The notes under the pieces were generated by a model. That model was not told where the DNA came from, searched no databases, and was given only the letters and a program-made list of their open reading frames with translations. Made by a program: the position numbers and the translations under genes. This document shows, in pieces, positions 22,204 through 35,465 of a stretch of DNA of 64,000 nt; the first letter of the stretch is position 1; every line of letters begins with the position of its first letter. Source of the DNA: Prunus persica. Lineage: Eukaryota > Streptophyta > Magnoliopsida > Rosales > Rosaceae. The stretch covers positions 23,014,264-23,078,263 of the forward strand of contig NC_034011.1 in the NCBI RefSeq assembly GCF_000346465.2, in the 5' to 3' direction.

Positions 22204-24815
22204 CTAAGGCCTTTCCTCTGAAAATCTTGGAAGTTGAACAAGGGAGTTCACACGCGTGACACCTTCCAAACCTGACCAGTTCTGGTCTTCAGCTGCCATT
22301 GTTTCTTCATTCCCTTCAATCTCAACCGGTAGTCGTCCATAAGTATCGCTTTCATCAGATGATCTTACTGTGAAATTCCTCTGCAGAGATGGCTCTGACT
22401 TCTGGCCATCATCTGATTCAACTGCATTTCCGGAGTGATTGCTCTGAAGTGTTGCAGATGAAAAGCCTTGTTCCTCGTAATCAGATTCAGAGTCCATTTT
22501 CCCATCCAAAAACAAGCAAACAACTGCACAGTCATCCATCTTTGAAGTCGGGTATTTGAGTTTCCATTCACGGGCAGCTGAGTCAACCACAATCCTTGCT
22601 GCTGATGCCCGGCTCGGGGATGAGGACACTATCTCAACAACCTCTTCATTGCTTAAGACATCCCAAACCTGTAACATTTACAAGTTCAAATTCTTTAACA
22701 TCTAACGCCCCTTTATGCTTTCTTACAAGTCGCAGAGCCAAAAAGTAAAGGCATAACAAGGTTATACGTTATAATATTTTTCGGGTTCTCCATCAAAGTC
22801 TCCCTAAAGAGAGACCCATTCATCTCTAAGAAAAGCATATTCTCTGAAAGAATGTAACAAATTTGCATGTAAAAGACCCACTTCTACTTCTTATGGACAT
22901 TTCACAAATATAATAAAAAGAAAAGAGGGAAAAAAAATTTAATGGAGGGATTCAACAAAACATAAATATATCACTATCTCCTAAAAAAATAACGGAGTTA
23001 AAAACAGCTGACTGGAAAAATTTGAGTGATTCAATATATCAATAGCCAATTGCCACCACTAGCTATGCAGCAGTCATTTAAATGTCAATCATGCTATCTC
23101 TTGTTTGCCTGGGTTTCTGTATAACTCTGAGGGGCTTACAGTTCCCATTGGACCAACAGAGAAACAGGACATTAATAAGCAGAGCAAACTTCCCATTTTC
23201 ATGGCCTGCTCATGTGGAAGGTATAGGAGACAATGCAGCCCTCATTTAACAATTAAATATACATTCAAGTAGCAAGATCATGCCTGATCTTAGCACTTGT
23301 TTGTCGCTGATGTTTTATGAATCCGAATGCTCTGGACTTTCTTACTGGTATTTGCATCTCATGAGATCTATCGTATATTCCACTATCATGTTTGGTGATT
23401 AGATTATAATGTGACCAAATTGTTTGTGGTTCGATCACTTCATAGTTGGTTCCTGGAAGCTGTCTTGTGCAACAAACGGATTTTCCTCGTTGTTGTATGA
23501 TTATTATGTTACTTTTTTACATAATTTACTTTGCAGTTTATAAGACACGGTCCATACAGGATCAGCTAATAAAAAAACGAGGTTTTCAGAGCTGAAAGTT
23601 TTACCCCATCTGAGGCAAGAACGATGAACTGATCTCTCTCAGTAAGTATCCGGTGTGAGAATTCTGGTATAGAGATCACTCCATAATCCTTTAAACAGAA
23701 ATCACCGAAGGCTCGAGCCATTGCTAACCCAGGGGCATCATCAAACGGCAACCATACTCGAGACACTTCAGGCTCATCTTGCAAAGCAAATACCCTACCC
23801 TTGCACCGTTTAATTCTTTCAGCTTCCCCTATGACATTTACAAAGCATCATCAACCAAGTAAGGTTCATACAACAAGCAGGCAGCCAAAACATTGATGAA
23901 AAAACGATAATAATATCACTCATACTTGGCAGATCAGGCTTTAAATCAACAGTTAATTGGATTGCCACCATGGAATCACTACTGTCCTTTGATCCCAGGA
24001 TTGCTCGGGAATCCCCAATATAACCCATGAAAAGATTTGACCCCTGGAAAGAGGATCAATCAATAACAAAGAAAACTATATGGAAAATAAAGAAGAGCAT
24101 AGAAGGTGCTTGCTGCCATACCTGTTTGACTAGAGTGACAGCAGTGCTACCACTGCAGAAGCAATCCAAATTAGGATGGGACCTCAGCTCCTTGTCCATG
24201 GCCTTGTATGACTTCAGGAAAGCCTCTCTCCATGTTACATTTAATTTTTCCTCAGCTGAAGCATCCTTCTCAGAATCTCCACCATCTGATCTCTTTAGGT
24301 TCCCTTTGAAACATGTTTTACTGGACCCATTTAACCTTGATTGATAAGAATGCAAGAAGGATAGCAGCTTTACTGGCAATGCATCCCTCACTTTGCGTGC
24401 AACAAGATGACCATGTGGACCATGGCCGTCAAACACGCCACAAAATATCGCATCTTCTGACATGAAATCCTTCAAATGAAAATAAAATCAAGAGTTCAGA
24501 AATTAACCTACCAACATGTTCAAATATTATTCCCACTGTACAGAAGAAACTTACTTCCCACACAACCATAGCATCCTGGTTTATGCCTTTGCGACCCTGC
24601 TGTGTGAATATGCAAGAAGCTCGGCTCTTTCCATTAGTAAAAATGCGGTTGGGAATGGAGTGTAAATTCTGGAGAGTATATACATGGTCTGAGAACGTCT
24701 TCTTCGTTCTCTTTTGCCCACAAAATCCAATCCCCAAGAATGAGTGAGCAACTGTCTCTCCATTGCTCCTGCTACTACGAGTACTCCGACTACTAGTCGA
24801 AACGCAAGCCCCCAT
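22204..24815 (-). CDS. Protein phosphatase 2C, N-terminally lipidated type
   Basis: Five exons on the minus strand: 24815-24555, 24469-24122, 24043-23926, 23828-23605, 22668-22204. Together they give 471 residues with consistent phases. The start MGACVSTSS is a classic N-myristoylation signal (Gly2, Ser6) with Cys4 available for palmitoylation, so membrane attachment is likely. PP2C motifs follow in order: GINQDAM, GVFDGHGPHGH (metal-binding DG), GSTAVTLV, GYIGDSRA, the LPREAERIKRCKGRVFAL block, VWLPFDDAPGLAMARAFGD, VLASDGVWD and MDDCAVVCLFL. All metal-coordinating aspartates seem present, so activity as a Mn/Mg-dependent Ser/Thr phosphatase is expected. The acidic, Ser-rich C-terminus is presumably regulatory. 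It resembles the plant PP2C clade with N-terminal MGACxS. The long GA/CT-rich upstream region to about 26890 probably holds 5' UTR exons. Confidence 0.93.
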
Positions 24816-26900
24816 CTGCTCAGCTCCACAAAGAAGACATCTGACGTAGTAAAGGATAAAATTCCTCCTTTAGCCAAACAGATCTCACATGAAATTCTGA
24901 GTTTGCTCAAATGGTCAACCGAGCAATAGACTATCCAAATACCAAAGATTCCAACACATCAAACCACAAGCCACTTTACAAGTCCATATAGAAAAATGAG
25001 GTCATTTTATCTTGGTCAAATGTATTCCGTGGTTCGATAGCAAAACCAGCTGAGGAAAACGAGAAGACATTAGTTAATGAATTGTTTAGTTTCTGGTTAC
25101 ACAGAATGCAAAAATGGCTGCATGTAAAGAAACTGAAATGCATTAAAAAAAACAATTCCATGTGAACACGGAATAGAATATACTTAAAAAGGCTGTCCTG
25201 ATCCTTTGCCCTTCATGAGGACTCACGGTGATACAAACCAAGTGGTAAGATTTTCAGCAATTTGAGTCACATAAAGACCTTACAAAATAGAAGCCAATGA
25301 AGACAGAAAAAAACAGAAAATCTGCCCTGTATTCAGTGACTGAGAGATTCAGACCCAAAAAAACAAAGGGATTAACCATGAATTTTTCATTGTCTTTTCC
25401 TCCTATGCCGAACCCACCATCATTCAATAATTTACGAAAAATAAATACATCTAAAACCCATGTGAATTCTTAATAAAGCAAAACAAAACAAAACTACGGC
25501 GAAAGGAATTTCCAAAGACACAGCCCAACAAGTAGTGCATCGAGATGCAAAAACAAGAACAAGAATGAGACTTTCCAAAATCTTGCCTTCTCCTCAGCTT
25601 AACTAGAAACCAGTAGCACGAACAAAACAAACTCAGAGAAACCCAATTTGATAAGGTTGCTCACAAAGACACGGTACAGGAATCTTAAGAAACCCAGAAA
25701 GACATACTCTTGACAGCTTGGAATGTTATGTAGAATATTTTTCTTTTCTTTTTTTTATCCGCTTTCCCAGTAACAAAACAGATCATAGAGTTCGGTCAAC
25801 GAACTGTTTCGGAGAGAGAGAGAGAGAGACGGAGGGTAAAAAGCAATAATGAAATTTGTACGAAACTGTTGCTTTCCCACTAGAGAGAAATCCGAGAAGA
25901 GATAAAGCAAATCGGAAAAGCAGGAAAAAGACGAAAGGAATGATTTTTTTTTTTGTCAAAAACATAATCATGTAAAAATTACGTATTTATCATACAAAGA
26001 AAAAAAAAAACATAAACAGGATTAAACCATGTTTGGTTACTGAGAAAACGCCAAAGAAAGACTACAACTTTTGAGCAGAAAAGATCTCTAAAATATTACA
26101 GGATCATCAAAAAGAGCAAACAAAAAGTAAATAACAAATAACAAACAATCATCAAATTTTCTGTTAAGTTGCTAGCAAATGCAGGAAAAGAGAATGATTT
26201 TAGTTAAACTAGAAATCTGAAAACTTTTTTGAGTGAGACCTGAGTAGACAGAGACATTAACTTGACTGAACCTGCTACACCAGGCTAGTTAAACTGAAAT
26301 TTTCAATCTTTACAAAGAAAAGCAGCAGAAAACATGAAATTTAGGATGTTTAACTCTCTCTCTCTCTCACTTTCTGAGTTTTCCCAGCTACCCAATTGAG
26401 CTCCAAACCCAAAAGATAAAGTAAAAGATTAGTGTGTGGAGACATAGAGAAGTTGTACACCCAGATCTTTCATTGCTCTGTGTTTGTAACTCTAAATCAC
26501 TAGCAAGTTCAACTCAAATTAAGAGTGCAACAGTCCAAGAGTTCAATAGATAAAGAAAAAGAGAAAACACAAACAAAGAAGAGCATCATTGATCAAAGAA
26601 CTTAGTTCTGTAACAAACAAAGCACTAAAAATTGGAGCAAAAGTAGAAACTTTAAGAGAAGGGTATGAAGTGTTCATTGAGTACATAGGATCCATTACCT
26701 TCTTCTGCAATTTTCTATGGCAAGATTTGAGCTTTGGGATCAGAGTGAAGGAAACAGAAGAGAGCAGAAAGAGAGATATTAATATGGTGGAGGGGAGGGA
26801 AGGTGGTGCATTAATTGCAAAAGCAGGGCAGGACAGAGTAGAAACTAGAGAGAGAGAGAGAGAGAGAGCAGTTACTGTGGAGTAGCCGTGCACCTCCCGG
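24816..26900 (-). promoter_or_regulatory. 5' UTR introns and promoter region of PP2C gene
   Basis: There are no coding exons. Minus-strand CT tracts at about 25809-25828, 26355-26370 and 26848-26866 are typical of plant leader and core promoter sequence. Open frames here are artefacts of those tracts. Placement of the transcription start near 26880 is inference. Confidence 0.4.
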
Positions 26901-29900
26901 TTGAAATGATGATTGAAAAATCAGTTTCATGATGCAACTTACACTGTTCATTACATTCAACTTATGGCGCGTCCAATCCTTATCCCATTTTCTTTCCCTT
27001 TCTTTCCTTTTCTTCTCATTTTCCTACCTAAGATCGAAATTACATTTCTACACTCTTTGTTACTTCAACTGGAAAAGGTCCTGATATGAGTTTAGGAACA
27101 TGTTTCTTTCCCTTTCATATATTCATTGTTTCCTGAGTTGTGTCACAACAAATTGGTCGTTTAGGTAATCACATAATTTATCAAATGTTATAAATTACGC
27201 ATACGCGTATTTGATTTGTTAGTAAGTTATTTTTTAAACATAAAAAATAATATAAACTACTTTAAATTAATTTAATTTAAAATGAGAATGATTCGAATTT
27301 TGATGCAAAAGAATGAACTTACTATTTTGACTAACTAAACTAATCCACATTTACAAAAATAACTCGTCCTTCTATAGTATTGTATTGTCATTCGGGCTCA
27401 TATGCACTATTTACCAACAGTAAAAAAAAGAATTACATGATTTACTGACCATTATTTTGAAGTGAAGAAGAAGAGTGTGAAAACTTGAAACCAGAAACTG
27501 GTGCTGCTCGAAATTGAAAGCCAGAAAAGCACGCCAAACTGACACAAACTCGGGACACGTGACGTGGCTGAATGTCCCGCCCTCAACTCAAAGTAAACAA
27601 AAAGTTGACAACTTGCCAACTCTCCTCTCCTCTCCTCTCCTCACCTCTCTTGCTCCCATCCGTGTTAGCTTTGCTGTCGACCTTCTTTTTCCTTTATTTA
27701 TTTTCTCTTTATTTTTATCTCTTTTTATAAAGATCAATGGTATGATTTAAATGGGAGGGAGGGAAAAAGAGAGGGGCCTAGGCAAGGGCAAATTGGAAAA
27801 TATGAAAGCAACCCAACTTAAAAACTTTTAAAAGGGTGACAGTCTGACAGATTACTTGAAAGCTTTTTAGGGTTCTCCTAAACCCAAATCATGGCATGAG
27901 ATTAGGCTTTCTAACAAACTTGTCTATTACTTAAACTCCTTATGCAGTTGTCACAATATGATGTTGAAGATAGGATAAGCATAATTTTTTTAAATGATTG
28001 TACCTAAACCATTATTGTGCGTTTGTGACCCACTTATGGTGTTGATTTACGGTTCTTAATTTTAGATTTGATTAAATGAACTTTTATCACGCATAAAATC
28101 TTCGCTTAGGTTTCGAATTCAACCCTTATTAATGAGTAAAACTTTCATATAACATATTCCATACAAACCTTGCAGTTGCATGTATCAATATGCAAGTTGC
28201 AAGGCAAGCATTGAAGAGAAATGTGAGAGAGAGACTCTCTGGATTTGTGAGTCTGTGACCCAACCAAATTTTGTGCCACTTAATTGTGAAGAGCTGGAAC
28301 TGCTCTAGACCTAGATCATGTGGGACTGAAAAAGGAATAAAGGGCAACCCAGCTCAAAAGTAATTGGCCTTTTTTTCTCATTTCTTTTCATTTTCTGTAC
28401 AAAAATAATATCAAAATGTGCTGATATACATTTTCATACATCAGTTATGTACATAGAAAGAATTGTGTAATGATCATTCGTATATATGCATAGTTCTCCA
28501 TCAAATTCTGCCCAAATACCTCTGCATATTTTTCAAAAATGTACCTCCACATATTTTAGAAAATTATCATAAAATTTTGTTTTCTTTGATAAATGATAGG
28601 AACACGTTACATTCACATGGGACATGACTGAATTCACACTCCATCTTTATTCTGAAAATCAGGTCATGTCTCTAAATCCAAAAGATTTGTTTTCTTTTTA
28701 TTTTTTTATTTTCTGATCATCTATATCCAGAAGGCATTGACCGATCAACATGGGTTTACATTTGTTTCTGTATCCAAAATACGAAAATAATATTGATGAA
28801 TTATAATAATAAATTAACCTAGATGAAAATGTTGAATGAATATTGGTTTATAATTTAATTTACTTTCTTAAATTAAAAGACTTCCTTCCTGTTTCATGGT
28901 TCTGTTTGTTTTGCCTTGGGGTTGTTTTGAGGGTTGTTGGTTTATGCTTGCAGTTTGTTGGTGTTTATGTTTTTCTGGGGTTTTTGCTGCTGTGTTGTTG
29001 TGTTGTTTTTAATTTGGTTAGTTTTTGCCAATTTTAGTTTTGTTTATCTGTTGATATTATTATTTGGGACAGTATGTTGCTCATGTTTATCTAATATTAC
29101 GGATTAGATTTGTGCTTTCTTACTGGATTGCTTATATTATTGTATTTGTGTGCCACTCGCTTTTGAGTGAGTTTTCGTGATGAAATTTCATCCTTTAAAA
29201 AAAAAAAAAAAAAAAAGTCATGGATATGTTCTAACTTTTTATGCTTTCCTTTAGCCTTTTCGCTATATTTGTTTATTTGGGAAATCCAACGCATCAATCC
29301 AAATTGCAATTGAATCCTCATTTTCTTTTCCCTTCTTCCTGTTGTTTCATAATTTATCAGAATTAGAAAAAGAATTAAAATATATTTATTTATATATACT
29401 TTCCACAAACTTTCAAGTCATGGCTTTACTGCTGCTCTTTATCTTTACAACAAATATCCTAAAAACAATTCTAAAAATGTAGGCCCTTATCTCAACTTTG
29501 TTATGTTCTACCTGTCTACTGAATTTTATTGTCCACACATAATTTTTTTTTTAATGACAAATGATTATTTGGTCATGATTAAGGATCATAACCTTATGGA
29601 ATGACCATACAAAATACTATAATAATTCTCATTTGATGCTCTAATTGGTAATTACCACTCTTAAATTCATTTACACACACGTCACTCGGATTCTTTTTAG
29701 TTTATTTTCTATTCTTTTTATGATTTCAAAATGGAATTTAATGACAAAAAAATGAAAAAGAAATATATTTTTATATGGAATTTTACATTGATTACTTCGT
29801 ATTTTTAGTCAAAAAGTTGGGGACACCTTCCTTTTAAAATGTATGGATGGGTACAAGATAGAATGATGAAAAGGGGGAGCACAAATGTTACCCTTAGCTT

Positions 29901-30180
29901 CTTTATGAAGTAACAAGTATGTACCCCAAAACCTTTTTGCACCCAAATATATTTTAAAACAATAAAGATAAAAACTGAGTGGGGTTCATATATGATATGC
30001 AAACTATAGCATAAAAAAAAATATTGGAACTAAACCCGAGGTTGAGTTGTAAATGAAGTTGAAAAGTAAAATTAGGCAAGCACTGCCAGTGAAATGAATC
30101 ATTTGAGGAACAAAACAGGGGCTGTAATTTCCTTTTTGCGTTATGAGAGTACAATGCATGTTCTCTAAAAAGCTTTTTCT
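26900..30180. other. Intergenic, AT-rich, with a possible non-LTR tail
   Basis: No gene was recognised. Bases 28900-29216 are T/G-rich and end in a run of about 20 A (29197-29216), like the 3' end of a LINE or another poly-A retroposon. No reverse transcriptase sequence is visible. Confidence 0.35.
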
Positions 30181-30197
30181 TGGACTGAGGGATTTAG

Positions 30198-30472
30198 GCC
30201 TCGTTTGGTGGGTAGGATAAGTAGTAGAATTGGATTAGCTTAATCCAATACCATGTTTGATGCTAAAAAATGAATGTGGATAGGATACATGGTAATTCTA
30301 CTGTAATCATATTATGTGCATTTTTATATGATAATTTATTCACCTTGAACTCAAGATTCGGGAGCCACAACACAAACCTGAGACACTAGTGCCAATAAAA
30401 GATATTTATCATTTCCAATCATACCTCATAATCCACTTCAATCTTAGTTACTAAACATGACCTTAGGGATGA
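30198..30472. mobile_element. Possible hAT-like MITE
   Basis: The left end AGGCCTCGTTTGGT and the right end (complement AAGGTCATGTTTAGTAAC) resemble the terminal repeats of plant hAT MITEs. The flanks AGGGATTT and AGGGATGA match at 6 of 8 bases, compatible with an aged 8-base duplication. The interior repeats the word ATCCAAT/ATTGGAT. Moderate support only. Confidence 0.45.
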
Positions 30473-30859
30473 ATTTGAATTTGGATTTGGAGAACTTGTA
30501 TTTGAATATAAATGTGTATTTTTTCATATGAACTGAACAATAAGCACAGTTTACAAGCCAATGGGGAGGCATACCAGACTAGCTATGAGAACAAAGGATT
30601 TGAATATCATGTTGTGTAATAGGAGAAAAGTGTAAGCTAATATGCTGAATATATTAACCATCCAAGTTCCTGAACAAAGCTACAATAACAGTCTGAATAA
30701 ACAAGGACAGCATGGACAGAGTTGGCAGACCACCAGCTCAAACAAAGGAATCTGGATTTGGTCTGAAATTACGACTTGGATTTTACAAGTTAGAGAACTC
30801 CTTTTGGTCGTACAAGGTAGAGAACTCAGGAATCTCAAATTATTAAAACGAATGCCAAC

Positions 30860-30980
30860 GATGATTTACAAATCAGTGGTTTCATGTTTGAATCATGGCA
30901 CATTGGTAGTGTGTCTGAGAAATTTCTCTTTCTTTTGTAGTTTAGACTATCGCTTATATTTTTTCGAGAAAAAAAACTTT
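30860..30980 (+). repeat. SINE-like fragment
   Basis: A B-box-like segment (GGTTTCATGTTTGAATCATGG) is followed by GTGTGTCTGAGAAATTTC, then TTTAGACTATCGCTT and an A-rich end. The 3' portion resembles that at 36130-36205 (GTGTGTGTGATAAATCCC, then TTTAAACTGTCGCTT), so both appear to belong to one tRNA-derived family. Confidence 0.5.
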
Positions 30981-31154
30981 ATTAAAATGGATTGAAACAT
31001 TACATGGATGATGAAGTATCCCAAAGATTAAAATTCTGTTTGGGCCCAAGTTTATTACCAATATAGGCTTATAGCCCGGGGTCTTTTTTTCTAAAGGACA
31101 TTTAAGTTCATTTAGGCCCAAAGCTTTTGTAGCTTGCTTTTGGGTTGTTCTTTA

Positions 31155-32328
31155 GAGCAACTCCACCCATTTGCCCTTAGCCATGGCAAGGGGGGAGTTA
31201 GGGCAGCCACTATTCACGTGAATAGTGGTTGCCCTTGCAAATAGTATTTTGAGTTTCCACCCATTGCCATGGCTAAGGGCAATTACTATTCATTTTTTTG
31301 TTTTTTCACAACTTTTTTTTACTTAAATAATTAATTTGGATAATATTTTCGGATAAGATTTTTGGGTTCCTACGTGTCAATACTATTCATATCGGATAAG
31401 ATTTTATTTTATTAGTTGTATTGGTTGGTATTCATTTAAAAAAAAATTAGGATTTGGTGTTAAAAGTGAAGAGTATTGGTTGGTATTTATAGACACGGGC
31501 GGACCCATAATTTTTTTAGCGGAGGTGCAATATTGGCTAAGTATGAAAAATGGTTTTTCGGAATAATTATTTTCTCAAGATAATTTTTGGCGGCTTTTAT
31601 TCCTTACACATCAAATAAGAAAACTTGATTTTATGGGATTTTAATATGAAGTATATATTGACTTAATGAGCCATCATTTTTAGCCTAAATCGTATTTTGC
31701 ACTAAAACCGATTTTTCATATTTTGATTTGGTGGGAATTTGATTTTCTAGTATTTTTATTTGAATCCAAATGGGGGGTACTTCCTTATTTACATTGTAAA
31801 CTTAAGTAAATGGAGTAATATAAAAATAAATTAAAGTAAAAGGACAAAGACATTTACTTAAATGTTGAAAATGGAAATAAGGTATAGAGGAAAATGTTGA
31901 GTAAAGAGTGAATAATAGTAGAAGTATAATGAAATGTATGAGGATTGGTGTTGAAAGTGAAGGGTATTGATAGGTATTTATAGAAAAAAAATATCAGAAT
32001 TTTTTAGAATTTTTTAAAAAAATTTACGATTTTTTTTCATATTTTTATTGCCCAAAAAAGCCTCAGCCGTTGGATTAATTTGGAGAAGCAGATCGGAAGG
32101 CTGGGGAGGTGACACGTGGCAGCGTACCTTGGACCTGGCGCGCTGACGTCAGCGTGACGCGAGGCTGACGTCAGCAACACGCGAGTTGGACCTCGGGCTG
32201 GTCTCGCCTTCGGGCTGGCCCGAGTTGGTGGGTCCCACACCACCCCCGGGCCTGGGCTGTACGCTGGAGCGACTTTTTTTTTTTTTTCTGCCCTCGCCTC
32301 GGGCTGGGCTCCCTCGCTGGAGCTGCTC
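31155..32328. mobile_element. Harbinger-like non-autonomous DNA transposon
   Basis: The element runs from GAGCAACTCC to the inverted GGAGCTGCTC, flanked by TTA on both sides (31152-31154, 32329-32331), the target preference of PIF/Harbinger elements. Length is 1174 bases with no transposase frame. The left part contains internal inverted words (CCATGGCAAGG... / CCATTGCCATGG) and the right end is GC-rich with repeated GCTGACGTCAGC. A relative starts at 63146 near the window end. Confidence 0.75.
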
Positions 32329-32652
32329 TTAGTATCTTCATGGTCCCAAGTCTCCAAACCAGGATTGTTGTCCTTCCATAAAATTTTGTGCCCTTAGTTT
32401 TGCTGTTTTAAATGCAGCCAGGCAAAGGCCTCGCAAGCTTCAAGTAGCCTGAACCTAATTAAGAACACACACGCACCCCAAGAAGATCTATATCTAAGAT
32501 CTCATTGGGTCATCTCTCATCCATAGGACCAGAAACTAAGATAAGGTGATAAGCACACGTGGCACAAACCCAATTACTGCGCTACTCCTACAAACACAAA
32601 ACTCTCTCTCCTCCCAATCCTCTCTCCCTCCACTGCCCCAACTTACCAAACC

Positions 32653-33165
32653 ATGGCCTCAACCACGCTCCTAACTCCCACCTCTAAACTCAAATCCCTC
32701 CCTCCAATCAAGGCCACCAAACCCACCACCACAACCACAATTCCACAACCCCGCCGCCGCGAATTCTTATCTTTCGCGGCTGCGGCGGCAGCAACTCTGT
32801 CGTCACCAGCATGGCTTTTCCCACTGACACCATCCGCATTTGCGGCTTCTGACGAAGAGTACGTTAAGGAAACAGAGGAGGTGATCAGCAAGGTGAGAAA
32901 CACCATTAACATGGACAGGAATGATCCCAATGTGGCTTCTGCTGTGGCTGAGCTCAGAGAGACATCAAATTCTTGGGTGGCTAAGTACAGGCGGGAGAAG
33001 ACTCTGCTTAGCAGGGCCTCTTTCAGAGACATGTATTCGGCAATCAATGCAGTGTCAGGGCATTATGTTAGTTTTGGACCAACAGCTCCACTTCCGGCAA
33101 AGAGAAAGGCGAGGATTTTGGAAGAGGTGGAAACTGCAGAGAAGGCCTTATTAAGAGGCAGGTAA
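32653..33165 (+). CDS. PSB27: Photosystem II repair/assembly protein PSB27
   Basis: A 170-residue protein without introns. Residues 1 to about 35 form a Ser/Thr/Lys-rich chloroplast transit peptide. PRRREFLSFAAAAAATLSS, ending in PSAFA, is a thylakoid-transfer signal with an arginine cluster, and cleavage after AFA is likely. The mature domain (ASDEEYVKETEEVISKVRNT ... SNSWVAKYRREK ... FRDMYSAINAVSGHYVSFGP ... PAKRKARILEEVETAEKALL) is the four-helix Psb27 domain. In plants and cyanobacteria Psb27 binds lumenal CP43 during photosystem II assembly and repair. The length is as expected and no lesion is seen. The leader has CT-rich runs, and ACACGTGGCA (G-box-like) lies near 32556, compatible with light regulation. 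Confidence 0.93.
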   Translation: MASTTLLTPTSKLKSLPPIKATKPTTTTTIPQPRRREFLSFAAAAAATLSSPAWLFPLTPSAFAASDEEYVKETEEVISKVRNTINMDRNDPNVASAVAELRETSNSWVAKYRREKTLLSRASFRDMYSAINAVSGHYVSFGPTAPLPAKRKARILEEVETAEKALLRGR

Positions 33166-33390
33166 ATTCAAAAACAAAAAACAAAAAAAGATTATTGATC
33201 AGTAATCATGGAGAGAGGAGCATTTTTTTTTTTGGTATCATTAATATAATTAGTATTTTGAACTGTTGCATTTTTTTACATTTTGTTTGTTAATTATGAG
33301 GTTACAGAGTGAGATTAATGCCGGGGGTTTTTATCATCATGAAAACCCTGTTTGATACATTTACTACATTCATATCCTCAACTAACACTG

Positions 33391-33421
<31 letters not shown>

Positions 33422-34347
33422 AGTATATTTAGATTCTGAATTGTCAATTGCATTTTAAAAAAATTAATAAATTGTCAATTGCTAACCTCAAATTGAACCG
33501 CCTGTTACACATGGCTCAGTTTATGTAACTTTCGTAGCTAAAAAAAGCTCATTGCTATCTCACTGCGCTGAAAAGTTATGTGCATTGTATGTCATGGCTT
33601 GGAAAGATTCAACAAAAAAAGAGGTCGATAAAATTTATATAAATAAATAAATAAAGCAACGGTTTTGTCAAATTTAAGAAGAGGAAGAAGTTTTTTCACA
33701 CACACACCGTCCAAGTACAACGGTTCAGTATGTTGTGAATTTGGTTTGCAAATTGTTCGGTTTTCGGCCTCATATTAGGCCAACATACATGGCCATCTCT
33801 AACTATATCTTAAGGGGCCAGTTATTGGGGCTAATTGCTAGTATCGATCCATTCAAAATGTGCAGCACCTTTAGCAGAAAGGCCCAAAATGCAATTCAAT
33901 TTGCACCTTTTTTTTTTCTTCTATTGTTGGACAAACAAAAGGGCGTAACTTGTAAGAACATGTCTCCATTCTGTTGCAAATATTTGGTAAGACATACAGA
34001 GAAGTCAACGAATATTTAGACGCAACCTTTGGGGTGGAAAGCTTCAAGCATAGTGGTTGCGGTAGAGAAATTTCTTAGGGTGTGTATGGTTAGGTGAAGT
34101 GCACAAATTAAACAATACCTACTTGCATATGGGCGGTTAATATATATATATATATATATGAATAGTATGAAGATGGTCTTTATTGGGTATAACTATTGGG
34201 CCTTAACAAAGACTGAGAGCAATAGTTTTACTCAAAGGGCATGTAGATTTTAGCAATTGCACTTAAAGAGAACATTGTAGTGATAGTGAAGAAGCAATTT
34301 GCTTGCTGGCGTGGGCTATCTATCCCCGACCACAAGCAATTTGGTGA

Positions 34348-34391
<44 letters not shown>

Positions 34392-35300
34392 GAGACTGTT
34401 GATTAGTCAATTAAGGGAAGTAATTAGGTTTGGTGGTCTCTCCTTGTTAACAATTTGCTTAGCTTCTAGTCTTTGTATTCTAAACTCAACATGGCCATGC
34501 ACATTAAGCCGAGTCTCAATTAATTAACAGCACGAATCGAAACCGTTAAACATATCATAATTGTATTTTGATCACACTAAAGAATTAATCGACATGATCC
34601 AATATTTGTTCAATAGTTAATTTTACCCACAATGCAACACGTGTCAGAACTTTCTTAAGAGTCAAACAATGCCTTGTACCCAAGGGATATAATAGTGTTG
34701 ATACTCTTGCTTCCTTTAGCTTCACGGAACTAAGAGAGCAGGCAGATGAAGTTAAAGATAAAGACCTAATAATCTGGACCAGATCCATGGTGCATGTGAA
34801 TCTAGAAATTTAGATTAGATAAACCCTAATTGACTTCTACGTAGATTTTTACTTCATCAAACACTAGAGGCCGCCTGCATATAGTCAGCTTCACGCATTG
34901 CATACGTTGCCTAACGGTTTCGTTAGTCCATGCACATAATTACAAAATATAAAAACCCATTTGATACATTCCAAAAACTATGGGCATGTTTAAACTTAGC
35001 CACCGGAAAACAAAATGCTATCTTTATTTTCCACCGAACATATTCATTTCACAAATTTGACAATTAAGAAATGCTTAAAAGGGGTGGGACTAGACTATTT
35101 TGGACTTTATCCAACTTTGACAATTACTTGGACTGCATAGCTAGCTTGGGGAATTTAAGGGAAAATTAGGAAGGTATGCTTAAATGGTTTTATGTATTTG
35201 ACCCCAGTGGGGGAGGGATATGTTTGGAAAGGACTAAACTTCGGTGGGATTTAAGATAATAGGGACACTCTCGGGTCCATCCACCCAAGCCCATTAGATG
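33166..35300. other. Intergenic with TA and CT microsatellites
   Basis: No gene was recognised. (TA)n tracts lie at about 33390-33418 and 34141-34159, and a (TC)n tract at about 34351-34388. Confidence 0.45.
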
Positions 35301-35375
35301 CTACAAGGACCCAACATACCCACCTTCTTCCCTCTCACACACGCAGCACGATGCATTAGGTTATATGTTTTTTTG

Positions 35376-35465
35376 GGTATATAAGATATTAGAGGAGGGG
35401 GTAATCGAACATAAAACCTCGGATGCATAGATAAATGCTCTTAACCACTATTACATCTTCAAATG
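35376..35465 (-). repeat. tRNA-derived SINE-like fragment
   Basis: Read on the minus strand, an A-box-like GTGGTTAAGAGC is followed by a B-box-like GGTTTTATGTTCGATTACC at tRNA-like spacing, embedded in non-coding DNA. It is not a tRNA: the cloverleaf does not close. Confidence 0.45.

Noticed and set aside
34340..34390. Regular short repeats that might suggest a CRISPR-like array
   Set aside because: They are simple dinucleotide tracts in a plant genome, with no spacers or cas genes.
35376..35465. Possible tRNA gene on the minus strand
   Set aside because: A- and B-box-like words are present but acceptor and anticodon stems do not pair. A SINE fragment is the better explanation.
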